From Pseudomonadota bacterium (lineage in GTDB: Bacteria > Desulfobacterota > Desulfobulbia > Desulfobulbales > JAHJIY01), in NCBI GenBank assembly GCA_018823175.1, contig JAHJIY010000068.1:1-49715 (forward strand): a stretch of DNA of 49,715 bases. The letters run 5' to 3'. Position numbers and translations under genes: made by a program. Of the stretch, positions 18,032 through 27,067 are shown piece by piece. Each line of letters opens with the position of its first letter. The stretch's first letter is position 1. A model generated the notes under the pieces. The model was given only the letters and a program-made list of their open reading frames with translations, searched no databases and had not been told where the DNA came from.

Positions 18032-18147
18032 AAAAAATTCCTTTTTTTCCTTTAATCATTGGGCTCTTCTGTAGTAGAATTTCCTTTTCTATTCAACTAA
18101 TTCTTTTGGCAAAATAACTTATAAAAATATTAAAAAGGAGGTCCAGC

Positions 18148-19431
18148 ATGTCTGTCTCCCCGGCGGATTTCAACCAGGCGCTCAAAGTAGGTCGCCCACC
18201 GAACGTGGTAAAACTTTTCCCCAACTCCAAAGCCCTGCTGGTCAGCGGCAAGGTAATTGACCGGGCCTTAATTGCCAAGGGCAAAGCAATGACCATCGCG
18301 GCCAACGGCCGAAACAACTTCATCATTCGCGGCGCCCTGCAGGCCGCCCAACGGGCCAATGCCGCAATCATTATCGAAATCGCCCGTTCCGAAGGCGGTG
18401 CCAAGGCCTACTGTCCGGTCAATTACTGGAATATGGCCAGACAGGTGGACGCCGCCTGCAACGAATTAGGGATCACGGTCCCGGTTGCCATCCACGCCGA
18501 TCATTATGGCATAAAAAAGGAAGAAGATCTTGCCTTTGCCAAGGTTGAAATCCCGACTATTTTCGAGGCCGGGATCACCTCCATCGCTATCGATGCCTCC
18601 CATATGCCGGATGACAAAAACCTGTTGGCCAACCTGGCGCTCGCCCCTTTCATCCCGGCCTGGGCCGGACTGGAAACCGAAATCGGTGAGATAAAAGGCT
18701 CCGAGGGACTGTCATCAGCCGATGAGGCCCTTTTCCTGATCCAGGGCCTCAACGCCCATGGGATTTTTGCCGACTGGATCGCTCTTAACAATGGCACGAC
18801 CCACGGCCTCGAAACCAGCGGTCAGGGAATCCAGGTTGAGTTGACCAAAAAAATACACCAGACTCTGGCCCCCTATAAAGTATCAGGAGCCCAGCATGGC
18901 ACCTCCGGCAATAAATCAGAGCGCCTCCGCAGCATCGCCAACCAGACCAACACCACCAAAGCAAATGTCGCGACCGCCCTGCAGATGATCTCCTGGGGCC
19001 TGGAAGTTAATGATTTCGGCAATGCATTACTCGACGAAAACGGTAATTTCAAAAAAGTAAACGGCGAGGGAATGAGCGAGACCATGTGGCAGGAGATGAC
19101 GGCCTACGCTGACAGCAAAGGCTGGAAGGGCGGCAACTACAAAAACCTTAACCTGCCCTTTGAAACCAGATTTCATGGCCAGCCACAAGCCATTCGGGAA
19201 CGGATGGCAAAAAGGGTGGAGGATTTCGTTCACCACCTTCTGGTCGAGGTCTTCAGTGCCGGGAACAGCGCCCCGCTGGCAATCGAAGCGATACTAACAG
19301 CCAATTCCTATGATCTAGGTCCCAAAACCAAACGGACCGAAGACCCGACCGAGTGGACGGCTGACAAGATAGCAAAACGGGCCGCCCTGCTCGATACCGA
19401 CAAAGGACCGGCTGGCAATTTCGAAGATTGA
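18148..19431 (+). CDS. fba: Class II fructose-bisphosphate aldolase family protein
   Basis: A 427-residue zinc-type aldolase. The metal and substrate motifs are AIHADHYG (about 112-119, HxDH), TSIAIDASHMP, WAGLETEIGEIKG and GAQHGTSG, in the usual order of the class II barrel. It is longer than the typical 340-residue E. coli enzyme, with an extended C-terminal part that includes a WTADKIAKRAALL helix; long class II aldolases are common in deltaproteobacteria. It cleaves fructose-1,6-bisphosphate to two triose phosphates, or acts in reverse for gluconeogenesis. AAAAGGAGG precedes the ATG, and a terminator follows at 19461. Confidence 0.88.
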   Translation: MSVSPADFNQALKVGRPPNVVKLFPNSKALLVSGKVIDRALIAKGKAMTIAANGRNNFIIRGALQAAQRANAAIIIEIARSEGGAKAYCPVNYWNMARQVDAACNELGITVPVAIHADHYGIKKEEDLAFAKVEIPTIFEAGITSIAIDASHMPDDKNLLANLALAPFIPAWAGLETEIGEIKGSEGLSSADEALFLIQGLNAHGIFADWIALNNGTTHGLETSGQGIQVELTKKIHQTLAPYKVSGAQHGTSGNKSERLRSIANQTNTTKANVATALQMISWGLEVNDFGNALLDENGNFKKVNGEGMSETMWQEMTAYADSKGWKGGNYKNLNLPFETRFHGQPQAIRERMAKRVEDFVHHLLVEVFSAGNSAPLAIEAILTANSYDLGPKTKRTEDPTEWTADKIAKRAALLDTDKGPAGNFED

Positions 19432-19460
19432 GAAGATCGGCAACATTTGCCTTTTTACAA

Positions 19461-19501
19461 AAAAAAGAGAGTCCGGTCCTTGGACCGTCCTCTCTTTTTT
19501 T
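19461..19501. terminator. Bidirectional intrinsic terminator between fba and tatA
   Basis: An A-run and GAGAG, then CGGTCC pairing with GGACCG, then CTCTC and a T-run: a GC-rich stem with A and T tracts on either side. It serves fba on the plus strand and the tatA genes on the minus strand. Confidence 0.85.
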
Positions 19502-19522
19502 GTTCAAAATATTTCACAAATA

Positions 19523-19750
19523 CTATTTGCCGACAACACTCCCTAGATCTTTCACCTTATCGACTTCTTCCTTCAGGGATTTTATCTCATTAAGCCCGGG
19601 AACATTTTCTTCCACTTCCCGTAAACCATTTTTAAAAGATTTAAGGCCCTTACCAAGGCCGGCGCCAATCTCAGGCAGCTTCTTGCCGCCAAAAACCAGA
19701 AAAGCAATACCCAAAATAACAATCAACTCCGGGGCCCCTAGTCCAAACAT
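19523..19750 (-). CDS. tatA: Twin-arginine translocase TatA/E family subunit
   Basis: A 75-residue protein with the TatA form: FGLGAPELIVILGIAFLVFG (short N-terminal membrane helix), the FGGKKLPEIGAGLGKGLKSFK hinge and amphipathic helix, and a charged tail. TatA oligomers form the size-variable part of the Tat pathway, which exports folded, often cofactor-containing proteins. AGAGG lies upstream of ATG 19750. It is the second gene of a tandem pair with the shorter tatA at 19796-19975. No tatC is in the window. Confidence 0.93.
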   Translation of the reverse strand: MFGLGAPELIVILGIAFLVFGGKKLPEIGAGLGKGLKSFKNGLREVEENVPGLNEIKSLKEEVDKVKDLGSVVGK

Positions 19751-19795
19751 TTTTGCACCTCTTTATTTCCAATGTTGTCCAAAATACAAAATGGA

Positions 19796-19975
19796 TCAAA
19801 CATCATCATTTTTTTCTTCCAGCTCGTCCTTTTTTTCCGCATCACGGGTGGCATTTTTAAAATTCTTAATCCCCTTCCCGATTCCAGAACCTATCTCCGG
19901 CAATTTACCGGCGCCAAAAATAATCACAATTATAACCAGAATAACCAGCAGTTCCGGCATTCCCAATCCAAACAT
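19796..19975 (-). CDS. tatA: Second, short TatA/E protein
   Basis: A 59-residue protein read from ATG at 19975 to TGA at 19796 on the minus strand. It begins [20 protein letters not shown], then [20 protein letters not shown] and a charged [12 protein letters not shown] tail. It is a close paralogue of the neighbouring tatA with the same residues around the hinge. GAGGGG is spaced well ahead of the start. At only 59 codons it is easily missed. The pair suggests recent duplication or two TatA forms with different partners. Confidence 0.92.
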   Translation of the reverse strand: MFGLGMPELLVILVIIVIIFGAGKLPEIGSGIGKGIKNFKNATRDAEKKDELEEKNDDV

Positions 19976-20062
19976 AATTAATACCCCTCTTTTCAGGTGT
20001 AATCATAATATCGACAAATCAGCCCAACCATCCTCAAATAACGCAGAACGACAGAAAGATGA

Positions 20063-20096
20063 TCATTAAAAACTTTACCTCAAAACAGAGGTTAAG
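20063..20096 (-). terminator. Intrinsic terminator after mtaD
   Basis: Read on the minus strand, CTTAACCTC pairs with GAGGTAAAG (bases 20096-20073) across a TGTTTT loop, followed by TTTTTAATG. It lies about 40 bases after the mtaD stop. Confidence 0.65.
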
Positions 20097-20137
20097 CAAA
20101 TTAATATTATCATTACCCAGACATCCCACGACAGATC

Positions 20138-21466
20138 TTAGACCCTGATTTTATCGGCAATCGCCCGCATCCTTGCCATTACCGCCTCTTCGTCCATCGT
20201 CAACATGGTCCGGTTTTTCATGACCACTTGCCCGTTAATCACGGAATGGATTACGTCCCCGCCACGGGCGGCGTAAACCAGATGAGATGGTACATGATAA
20301 AGGGGAGTGAGATGGGGCTTGTTCAGATCAAGTACGATCAAATCAGCCTTTTTCCCCGATTCGATGGTGCCGATCTGACCGCCTGCCGCCAAGGCCTGAG
20401 CCCCGCCCATGGTCGCCATATGAACCGTAGTCTCGGCATCCATCACAGTCGGATCCAGATTGTAAACCTTATGGAGTTTAGCGGCGGTACTCATCTCCCC
20501 GAACATATCAACATCGTTATTACTGGCGCTGCCATCGGTCCCGAGGCCAACCGTGATGCCGGCCTTGAGCATCTCCGGGACCCGGGCCACACCAGAAGCC
20601 AGTTTCATGTTGCTTTCAGGGCAGTGCGCCACCTTGACCCCTCTGGCCGCCAGCAGAGCAATTTCCTCATCGGTCAAAACGACACAATGGTCAGCCAGCA
20701 CTTTATCATCAAGCAGACCAAGATTCTCCAGATGCATCACCGGGGTCTTACCGAATCGCTCAAGGGCTCCCTTGACCTCGTCGGCATTTTCAGACAGATG
20801 AATAACATAGAGGGCGCCATGTTTGACCGCAGTTTCTTTCAACCGCACCAACAGCTCGGGAGAACAGGTATACACGGCGTGCGGATCAACGGTTATTGTA
20901 ATCAGGTGATGGTCCCTGTATTCGGCAAACATCTCCTCGACATAAGCAAAGCCGGCCGCCAGTTCTCCGTAATTCGGCGACGGAAAATCATAAAGCACTT
21001 CCCCGACCCAGGCCCGCATCCCGACCTCCGACGCCGCCCGAGCTACGTCCTTGGCAAAAAGATACATATCGCAAAAACTGGTGGTGCCGGAACGAATCAT
21101 TTCCATAATAGATAGCAAAGTTGACTGGTAAACGATCTCACTGGTCAACTTGGACTCCACCGGAAAGATATATTCCTGCAGCCATTGCATGAGAGGCAGA
21201 TCATCGGCTAACCCCCGGAAACAGGACATGGCCGCATGGGTATGCACATTAACCAGACCGGGCATGATCAGGCCGTGCGGTTCATCAATCCGTGCAATTC
21301 CAGGATATTTTGCCGCCAGACGCGAAGTCGCCCCTGTTTCCAATACCTTATCGCCGGCAATTACCACCCCACTGTTTTCCTGAATAGTCTTCTCGCTACT
21401 GCCGGTTAACAGATATCTACCGGTAACCAGCAGATCTGGCGGGCCGATTTTAATTTCATTATTCAT
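20138..21466 (-). CDS. mtaD: 5-methylthioadenosine/S-adenosylhomocysteine deaminase
   Basis: A 442-residue amidohydrolase. It has the metal motif VNVHTHAAMSCFRGLADDLP (HxH), VDPHAVYTCSPE, HLSEN, and LGTDGSASNNDVDM with the metal Asp, all typical of the MtaD/SAH deaminase family that deaminates MTA or SAH to the inosyl compounds. Directly upstream (7 bases apart) is a purine nucleoside phosphorylase gene, and the pair would take MTA through 5'-methylthioinosine to hypoxanthine. That route is inference from the two families. A terminator follows at 20063-20096. Confidence 0.9.
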   Translation of the reverse strand: MNNEIKIGPPDLLVTGRYLLTGSSEKTIQENSGVVIAGDKVLETGATSRLAAKYPGIARIDEPHGLIMPGLVNVHTHAAMSCFRGLADDLPLMQWLQEYIFPVESKLTSEIVYQSTLLSIMEMIRSGTTSFCDMYLFAKDVARAASEVGMRAWVGEVLYDFPSPNYGELAAGFAYVEEMFAEYRDHHLITITVDPHAVYTCSPELLVRLKETAVKHGALYVIHLSENADEVKGALERFGKTPVMHLENLGLLDDKVLADHCVVLTDEEIALLAARGVKVAHCPESNMKLASGVARVPEMLKAGITVGLGTDGSASNNDVDMFGEMSTAAKLHKVYNLDPTVMDAETTVHMATMGGAQALAAGGQIGTIESGKKADLIVLDLNKPHLTPLYHVPSHLVYAARGGDVIHSVINGQVVMKNRTMLTMDEEAVMARMRAIADKIRV

Positions 21467-21473
21467 AAGATGG

Positions 21474-22310
21474 TCAAATCTCCTTCAGAATTTCCACTAA
21501 AAGCCGTTCAAAATTCACCGCTGCCTTCTCGGTTTGGGCGATGATATCCTCCAAGATTATCGGCTGTAAATTATCAGGGTCATTTACATTGGAAACCACG
21601 GAGATCCCCAAGACCTTCATGCCGGCATGCCGGGCGACAATTACTTCCGGCACGGTCGACATGCCGACCGCGTCGGCCCCACAATTTCTAAGATATCTGG
21701 TTTCGGCCGGCGTCTCCAGACTTGGGCCGGGGATGGCGCAATAAACCCCGGATCTTACATGTTCAAGACCAAGTCGCAAGGCACAGGTCAAAGTCTTCTC
21801 CTGCAAGGCCTGATCATAGGTCTTGGAAAGATCAGGGAACCGTGGCCCCCAATCGTCAACATTGGGACCACGCAGAGGATTATCCGGAATAAAATTCAAA
21901 TGGTCCTGAATGATCATCAGGGTCCCGGAAGAAAAACCAGGATTAAGACCGCCGGCGGCATTTGATACCACAAAAGTTTCAGCCCCCAGCAGAGATAAAA
22001 CCCGGATCGGTAAGGTGAGTTCCCGGGTGGCATACCCCTCATAAAAATGGAAACGCCCCTGCAGAACGGCGACTGCTTTTCCGCCAAGCCTGCCGCAAAC
22101 CAGATTCCCGGCATGACTGGTCACGGTGGATTGTGGAAAGCCTGGAATATTTTTATAGGGGATCGTTAAAGGTTCAGTAATAAGATCGGCAACGGCACTC
22201 AAGCCAGTCCCCAGCATCAGGACGATTTGCGGCTTTTCCAGCAAGCAACCCTCCAAGAAAGAGACGGCCCGCTCAACCCTTGCCTTGAAATCATCAATAC
22301 TCTCTAGCAA
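21474..22310 (-). CDS. punA: Purine nucleoside phosphorylase, class I (PNP)
   Basis: A 278-residue trimeric-type PNP. It has MLGTGLSAVADLI, SHAGNLV, LQGRFHFYEGY, SNAAGGLNP, GPSLETPAETRYLRNCGADAVGMSTVPE (the purine and pentose site, with Glu, Met and Ser) and SVVSNVNDP. It splits purine nucleosides with phosphate to the base and ribose-1-phosphate. The related MTA phosphorylases differ around the base site; here the arrangement resembles PNP or methylthioinosine phosphorylase. The start is TTG at 22310, supported by GAGG nine bases upstream. The gene pairs with mtaD. Confidence 0.9.
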   Translation of the reverse strand: MLESIDDFKARVERAVSFLEGCLLEKPQIVLMLGTGLSAVADLITEPLTIPYKNIPGFPQSTVTSHAGNLVCGRLGGKAVAVLQGRFHFYEGYATRELTLPIRVLSLLGAETFVVSNAAGGLNPGFSSGTLMIIQDHLNFIPDNPLRGPNVDDWGPRFPDLSKTYDQALQEKTLTCALRLGLEHVRSGVYCAIPGPSLETPAETRYLRNCGADAVGMSTVPEVIVARHAGMKVLGISVVSNVNDPDNLQPIILEDIIAQTEKAAVNFERLLVEILKEI

Positions 22311-22361
22311 TTAATAACACCTCGAGTTTTAACGGATCGGGACAAAGAAAAAGGATTGAAT

Positions 22362-23447
22362 CTATTGAATATCTTTAACCCCGGCAAACGGCAGAGAAAA
22401 AGAAAAAATCGTGCCGCCCTCCGGCCTGGGAGTAAAGGTGAGCTCGCCGCCATGTAATTTTTCGATCACATGTTTACAGGAAGCCAACCCCAGACCATTA
22501 CCCTGGTCCTTGGTTGTGAAATGGGTCTGAAAAATCTTTTCGCGATACTGGACCGGGACGCCCTGACCGTTATCAATTATCCGGACCATGGCCTGTTGAC
22601 CATCGGATTCAATTTCAATGTCGATCCGCCCCCCCCGGTCACTTGCCTGGGCAGCATTAATCAACAGATTAACCAACACCCGGCGAATCTCCAGCTTGTT
22701 AAAAGGGAAAATCTGCGGCTCGCTGACAACTTTGACTCTGACATCCTTGTCCTGTAAGTCAGGATGAACATTAACTTCACTCTCCATCACCTCTTTAACC
22801 AGTTCGGAAATCGAAGCCTCGGAATATAATCGGGGACGATTCAAGCGCTTGGCGTTAGCCAGTGCCTCTTCCATCATCTGCAACAGATTGTCCCGGCCAT
22901 TTTTCATGACCTTGACATATCTGGCAGGAGCTTCGGCCAAGGCCTGTTTCTCAAGAAGATCCAGAAACAAAAAAGATGACATCAGGTTTTTCATATCATG
23001 GATCAGGATATTAGCCTTCTCAAATTCTCCGGCAATAATTTCGGTATTTTTCCTGATTCGCTGACTGAGGGTCCTCATCATGGAAACAAGGGATTCAGGT
23101 TGACGGGCGAGATAATCCTTGAATTGTTTGGAGGTGATCTGCAGCAAAAGACTTGGGGCGGTAGCCTGCACCGTTGCCGACCGCGGCTTTGATTCGATAA
23201 TGGCCATTTCGCCGATATAGTCAACCGGCTTGATTACGGTGATAAACCTGGTTTCTTTATAAAGCTTGAGAGAACCTTTCAACAGAATAAACATATCCAG
23301 ACCCGGAGAACCTTCTCTGAAAAGGATATCGTTCTCCGCCAACTCGACCTCTTTAATGCTCTCGGCAAAACATCTGAGATCATCTTTTGAAAAAAACTCA
23401 AAGAGATCAATATTGCTTAAATATTCTACCCGCTGATCTATGTTCAT
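22362..23447 (-). CDS. Histidine kinase with N-terminal cyclic-nucleotide-binding domain
   Basis: A 361-residue, apparently soluble sensor kinase. Residues 10-125 form a Crp/CNMP-type cassette with GEMAIIESKPRSATVQA, in which the GE and R-S-A-T of the phosphate-binding cassette are kept, so cyclic nucleotide binding is plausible. The H-box is HDMKNLMSSFLFLD, N-box NLLINAAQA, G1 DNGQGVP, F-box FQTHFTTK and G2 GNGLGLA; the catalytic set is intact. There is no response regulator gene nearby and no transmembrane segment, so it is an orphan kinase. The window also encodes a class III adenylate cyclase (42603). A structured region lies upstream. Confidence 0.85.
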   Translation of the reverse strand: MNIDQRVEYLSNIDLFEFFSKDDLRCFAESIKEVELAENDILFREGSPGLDMFILLKGSLKLYKETRFITVIKPVDYIGEMAIIESKPRSATVQATAPSLLLQITSKQFKDYLARQPESLVSMMRTLSQRIRKNTEIIAGEFEKANILIHDMKNLMSSFLFLDLLEKQALAEAPARYVKVMKNGRDNLLQMMEEALANAKRLNRPRLYSEASISELVKEVMESEVNVHPDLQDKDVRVKVVSEPQIFPFNKLEIRRVLVNLLINAAQASDRGGRIDIEIESDGQQAMVRIIDNGQGVPVQYREKIFQTHFTTKDQGNGLGLASCKHVIEKLHGGELTFTPRPEGGTIFSFSLPFAGVKDIQ

Positions 23448-23483
23448 ATATTTCCCTAACCTGCTTTCCTCTCCATTGCAACC

Positions 23484-23557
23484 GGGCTATAAAAGCATCT
23501 ACGCCAGCAAAGCTGGACAAAGAGAGAGATACATTCAGGGACCATTTGGCGTAGCCC
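23484..23557. other. Structured element upstream of the cNMP histidine kinase gene
   Basis: GGGCTA (23484-23489) can pair with TAGCCC (23552-23557), and ACGCCA (23501-23506) with TGGCGT (23547-23552), with an inner CCAGC-aaa-GCTGG hairpin (23504-23516). The bases can be paired in more than one way, so two alternative folds are possible. It lies between thrC (ending at 23662) and the kinase gene (starting at 23447), both on the minus strand, and could be a leader RNA or an intercistronic repeat. Confidence 0.4.
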
Positions 23558-23661
23558 CGAGGAACATAAAACCCTTTACAGTTCAGATTATTTTCAGAGT
23601 TATCTATCCTACTAGCAGCATCTGTGTTTTTAAATATATATCTCAAACAAAGGCTCTAAAT

Positions 23662-25053
23662 TTACTTTAAAGCATGACTGCTGACAAAGTCACGTACTGT
23701 TTCGGCCTTTGCATCCATCACCTCGCACCGGGCATCTCTGTTTGCCAGATCAGCCAGAGATGCCGGCAAATCTGGCTCATGCCCGGTAGCCCTTAGTACG
23801 GCATCACCAAACTTGGCTGGATGAGCAGTAGCCAGACAGATCATCGGCGTCCCTTCCTTTTTAAAATCAAGCCCGGCCCGGACCCCGACCGCTGTATGAG
23901 GATCAAGGAGATATCCATCCCGGTCAAAGCTGCTGATCGTGGCAAGGGTCTCTTCCTCACTAATGCTTCGGCTTAAAAATACTTTTCTGATTTTTTCCTG
24001 TTGCGCCGGATCAAACTTCAAACTGCCGGTTTCAGCAAATATTTTCAGATCCCCGGCAACCTTTTTCTGGTTCCCTTCATGGAGATAGTACAAATATCTT
24101 TCAAAATTACTGGCCACCTGAATATCCATCGAAGGACTGCTGGTCTGGACCACAGAGCCGACGGCATATTCGCCGTTTAAAACAAACCGACTGAGCAGAT
24201 CATTCTCATTAGTGGCAAGGACCAGATTGCCAATCAACCTGGGGGTCAGTCGCCGGGCCAGGTATCCGGCAAAGATATCGCCAAAATTACCGGTCGGCAC
24301 CGAAAAATCAACTTTACCGGCCCCGGTATCACCAATAACCCGCAAGGCGGCATAAATATAATATACAATCTGGGCAACTATCCTGGCCCAGTTGATGGAG
24401 TTAATCGCCCCTAAATGATATTTATCCTTAAAAGGAATATCATTAAAAATACTCTTCACAATAGCCTGACCGTCATCAAAGGTGCCGCGAAAGGCAATGT
24501 TGAAAACGTTGGGATCAATGACCGTTGTCATCTGCCGTTCCTGGATCCGGCTGACCCTTTTATGGGGATGCAGAATGAAGATATTGATCCCTTTCTTCCC
24601 CCGCACTCCGTAAATAGCGGCACTGCCGGTATCACCGGAGGTAGCTCCCAGAATATTCATCTTGGAGCCTGACTCCTGCAGCAGATACTCAAAAACATTA
24701 CCCAGAAATTGCAGAGCCACGTCCTTGAAGGCCAGGGTCGGACCGTGAAAGAGCTCCAGGACAAAAACCTCTCCAACCTTGACCGTCGGGGTAATTTCAG
24801 GATGATTAAAATTCCGGTAAGAACTTTCAATAAGATCGCGCAGATCATCGGCCGGGATATCATCGACAAACAGAGAAAGTATCTCATGGGCCAGGTCCTG
24901 GTAATTCAAACCTCGCCAGCCTTCGACAGTTTTTGCAGAAACACTTGGTATACTTTCCGGCAGAAGCAGACCACCGTCAGTGGCCAGCCCCATCATCACC
25001 GCCTCTTTGAAAGAAACCGGCGAAATCCCCCCTCGGGTACTTATATATTTCAT
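23662..25053 (-). CDS. thrC: Threonine synthase
   Basis: A 463-residue PLP enzyme that makes L-threonine from O-phosphohomoserine. It opens with MKYISTRGGISPVSFKEAV, the usual N-terminal threonine-synthase signature, then HGPTLAFKDVALQFLG with the PLP lysine, SGDTGSAA, and GNFGDIFAGYLARR, which are fold-type II PLP contacts. The length matches the long bacterial class. It follows gpmI by about 70 bases on the same strand, probably as an operon. A weak GAGAG lies before ATG 25053. Confidence 0.95.
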   Translation of the reverse strand: MKYISTRGGISPVSFKEAVMMGLATDGGLLLPESIPSVSAKTVEGWRGLNYQDLAHEILSLFVDDIPADDLRDLIESSYRNFNHPEITPTVKVGEVFVLELFHGPTLAFKDVALQFLGNVFEYLLQESGSKMNILGATSGDTGSAAIYGVRGKKGINIFILHPHKRVSRIQERQMTTVIDPNVFNIAFRGTFDDGQAIVKSIFNDIPFKDKYHLGAINSINWARIVAQIVYYIYAALRVIGDTGAGKVDFSVPTGNFGDIFAGYLARRLTPRLIGNLVLATNENDLLSRFVLNGEYAVGSVVQTSSPSMDIQVASNFERYLYYLHEGNQKKVAGDLKIFAETGSLKFDPAQQEKIRKVFLSRSISEEETLATISSFDRDGYLLDPHTAVGVRAGLDFKKEGTPMICLATAHPAKFGDAVLRATGHEPDLPASLADLANRDARCEVMDAKAETVRDFVSSHALK

Positions 25054-25123
25054 TATATCAACTCTCGACTAGAAAAATCCTGAGTAATAATTCCTGCCCA
25101 GACAGCTTCACACTATTAAAATT

Positions 25124-26674
25124 TCACTCAACAATCAGACTTAGGCCTTCCATCTCTACCGGCACTTCAATCCTCAAAATATCAAGCACCGTGGGGGCAA
25201 TATCCTTCAGCGACCCATCGGTCCGCATCCGACACTCTTTATATTTATCGCCAACCATAATAAAAGGCACCGGATTAGAGGTATGGGCCGTAAAAGGTTC
25301 GCCATTTTTCAGATCAAACATAATTTCGGCATTACCATGATCGGCGGTAATCAAAACCGTTCCGCCTTGTTGGGTAAAGGCCTCAACCACCCGCCCAAGA
25401 CACTGGTCAACCGCCTCACAGGCCGTAATCGCCGCAGACAGATCCCCGCTGTGGCCTACCATATCGCCATTTGCAAAATTCAAAACAATAAGATCATAGA
25501 CGCCCTGACTGATCCGAGGTAACAACTCATCAGTAACGCCAAAGGCGCTCATCTCCGGTTTCAGGTCATAGGTTGCCACTTCCCGGGGAGACGGGACCAA
25601 TACCCGATCTTCATTAGCAAAAGGCTCTTCCCGACCGCCGTTAAAGAAAAAAGTAACATGGGCATACTTTTCGGTTTCAGCTATTCTTAACTGCCGAAGG
25701 CCGTGATCACTGACCTCTTCACCCAGAATATGACTTAAAGATACCGGCGGAAAAGCCACCGGTAAATCAAATTTTTGATCATAGCCGGTAAAGGTGACAT
25801 ACTCGGCCAATTGCGGCCGGCTGACCGGGACAAAACCGGCAAAATGCTGGTCAGTAAAGGCATGGGTCAACTGCCGGGCCCGATCAGCCCGAAAGTTAAA
25901 AAATACTACCGAGTCATAGTCCTTTAAAACAGCCAGCGGCTTGCCGCTCCCGTCCGTTAAAACAACCGGTTTGATAAATTCATCGGTCTCACCATTTTTA
26001 TAGGCGTCATCTATCGCCAGCACCGAATCTTTGCCAAACACCCCTTTCCCGTCAACCAGGGCCTGCCATGCCAAATGGACCCTGTCCCAACGGTTGTCCC
26101 GATCCATGGCATAATATCGCCCGGAAATAGTTGCGACCTTACCAACCCCGATCCTTTGCATCGCATCCTGCAACTGCCGCATATATTGCGCCCCGCTATG
26201 CGGCGGAGTATCGCGACCATCCATAAAGGCATGCACAAAAACATTTTCAAGGTTATTACGCTTTGCCATTTCCAGAAGACCAACCAGGTGGTCAAGATGA
26301 CTGTGAACACCACCATCAGACACCAGACCCATCAAGTGCAAAACGCTTCCCTTTTCCCGAACACCTGTCATAGCCCGGATCAGAATCTGATTTTTAAAAA
26401 AATCACCATTTTTCAGGGCCAGATTAATTCTGGTCAGGTCCTGATAAACAATCCTGCCCGCCCCGATATTAAGATGGCCGACTTCGGAATTTCCCATCTG
26501 CCCGGCCGGCAATCCGACCGCTTCACCATGGGCGACAAGCGTCGTACTTGGATAATCGGCAGACCAACGATCCATATTTGGGGTAGCAGCCATATAAACG
26601 GCATTAGTCTGACTCTCTTCGCCACGCCCCCAGCCATCAAGGATTGCCAGTAAGACCTTCTCTCTATTACTCAT
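25124..26674 (-). CDS. gpmI: 2,3-bisphosphoglycerate-independent phosphoglycerate mutase
   Basis: A 516-residue two-domain phosphoglycerate mutase of the alkaline phosphatase superfamily, with Mn2+ sites. AILDGWG opens the metal-binding core, AGQMGNSEVGHLNIGAGR carries the phosphoserine (GNSE), HAFMDGRDTPPHS and ISGRYYAMDRDNRWDR bind substrate, and TADHGNAE and AHTSNPVPF complete the metal centre. It interconverts 3- and 2-phosphoglycerate. AGGA precedes ATG 26674. It follows rsfS by 15 bases, and thrC follows. Confidence 0.96.
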   Translation of the reverse strand: MSNREKVLLAILDGWGRGEESQTNAVYMAATPNMDRWSADYPSTTLVAHGEAVGLPAGQMGNSEVGHLNIGAGRIVYQDLTRINLALKNGDFFKNQILIRAMTGVREKGSVLHLMGLVSDGGVHSHLDHLVGLLEMAKRNNLENVFVHAFMDGRDTPPHSGAQYMRQLQDAMQRIGVGKVATISGRYYAMDRDNRWDRVHLAWQALVDGKGVFGKDSVLAIDDAYKNGETDEFIKPVVLTDGSGKPLAVLKDYDSVVFFNFRADRARQLTHAFTDQHFAGFVPVSRPQLAEYVTFTGYDQKFDLPVAFPPVSLSHILGEEVSDHGLRQLRIAETEKYAHVTFFFNGGREEPFANEDRVLVPSPREVATYDLKPEMSAFGVTDELLPRISQGVYDLIVLNFANGDMVGHSGDLSAAITACEAVDQCLGRVVEAFTQQGGTVLITADHGNAEIMFDLKNGEPFTAHTSNPVPFIMVGDKYKECRMRTDGSLKDIAPTVLDILRIEVPVEMEGLSLIVE

Positions 26675-26689
26675 TAAATTTCCTGCAAT

Positions 26690-27067
26690 TTATTGGCCCG
26701 GAACTTCAACTCGGGGCGCATCATGCCATAAACCTTCCAGGTCATAAAATTCCCTGGTTTCATTATAGAAGACATGGACAATCACATCATTATAATCAAG
26801 CAACACCCAAAGTCCTTCCGTCAACCCTTCAGTATTGCCTGCCTTAAGCCTCTTGCTGCCGATTTCATCATCAATCGCCTGGGCCAACCCCTGCACATGC
26901 CTGGTCGAACGACCACTCATAATTACAAAATAATCGGCAAAACCGGAAATCTCTCTGACATCAAGGACCACAAGGTTTTCCGCTTTTTTATCCAAAGCCG
27001 CCTTGCCGGCCAACAAGGCTAACTCAAGAGCTTCTTTGTCTTGGTACTGTTTACTGATTTTCTTCAT
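26690..27067 (-). CDS. rsfS: Ribosomal silencing factor RsfS
   Basis: A 125-residue protein of the RsfS/Iojap (DUF143) family. ENLVVLDVREISGFADYFVIMSGRS, HVQGLAQAID, EGLWVLLDYNDVIVHVF and FYDLEGLWHDAPRV are clear family signatures. RsfS binds ribosomal protein L14 and blocks subunit joining in starvation. The frame is open to a TTG at 27106, but ATG 27067 has a well-placed GGAG and matches the family N terminus. It heads the rsfS-gpmI-thrC operon. Confidence 0.92.
   Translation of the reverse strand: MKKISKQYQDKEALELALLAGKAALDKKAENLVVLDVREISGFADYFVIMSGRSTRHVQGLAQAIDDEIGSKRLKAGNTEGLTEGLWVLLDYNDVIVHVFYNETREFYDLEGLWHDAPRVEVPGQ

Noticed and set aside
20228..21115. 295-residue open frame opposite mtaD
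   Set aside because: Antisense to a well-conserved amidohydrolase; low-complexity His/Arg-rich translation with no ribosome site.
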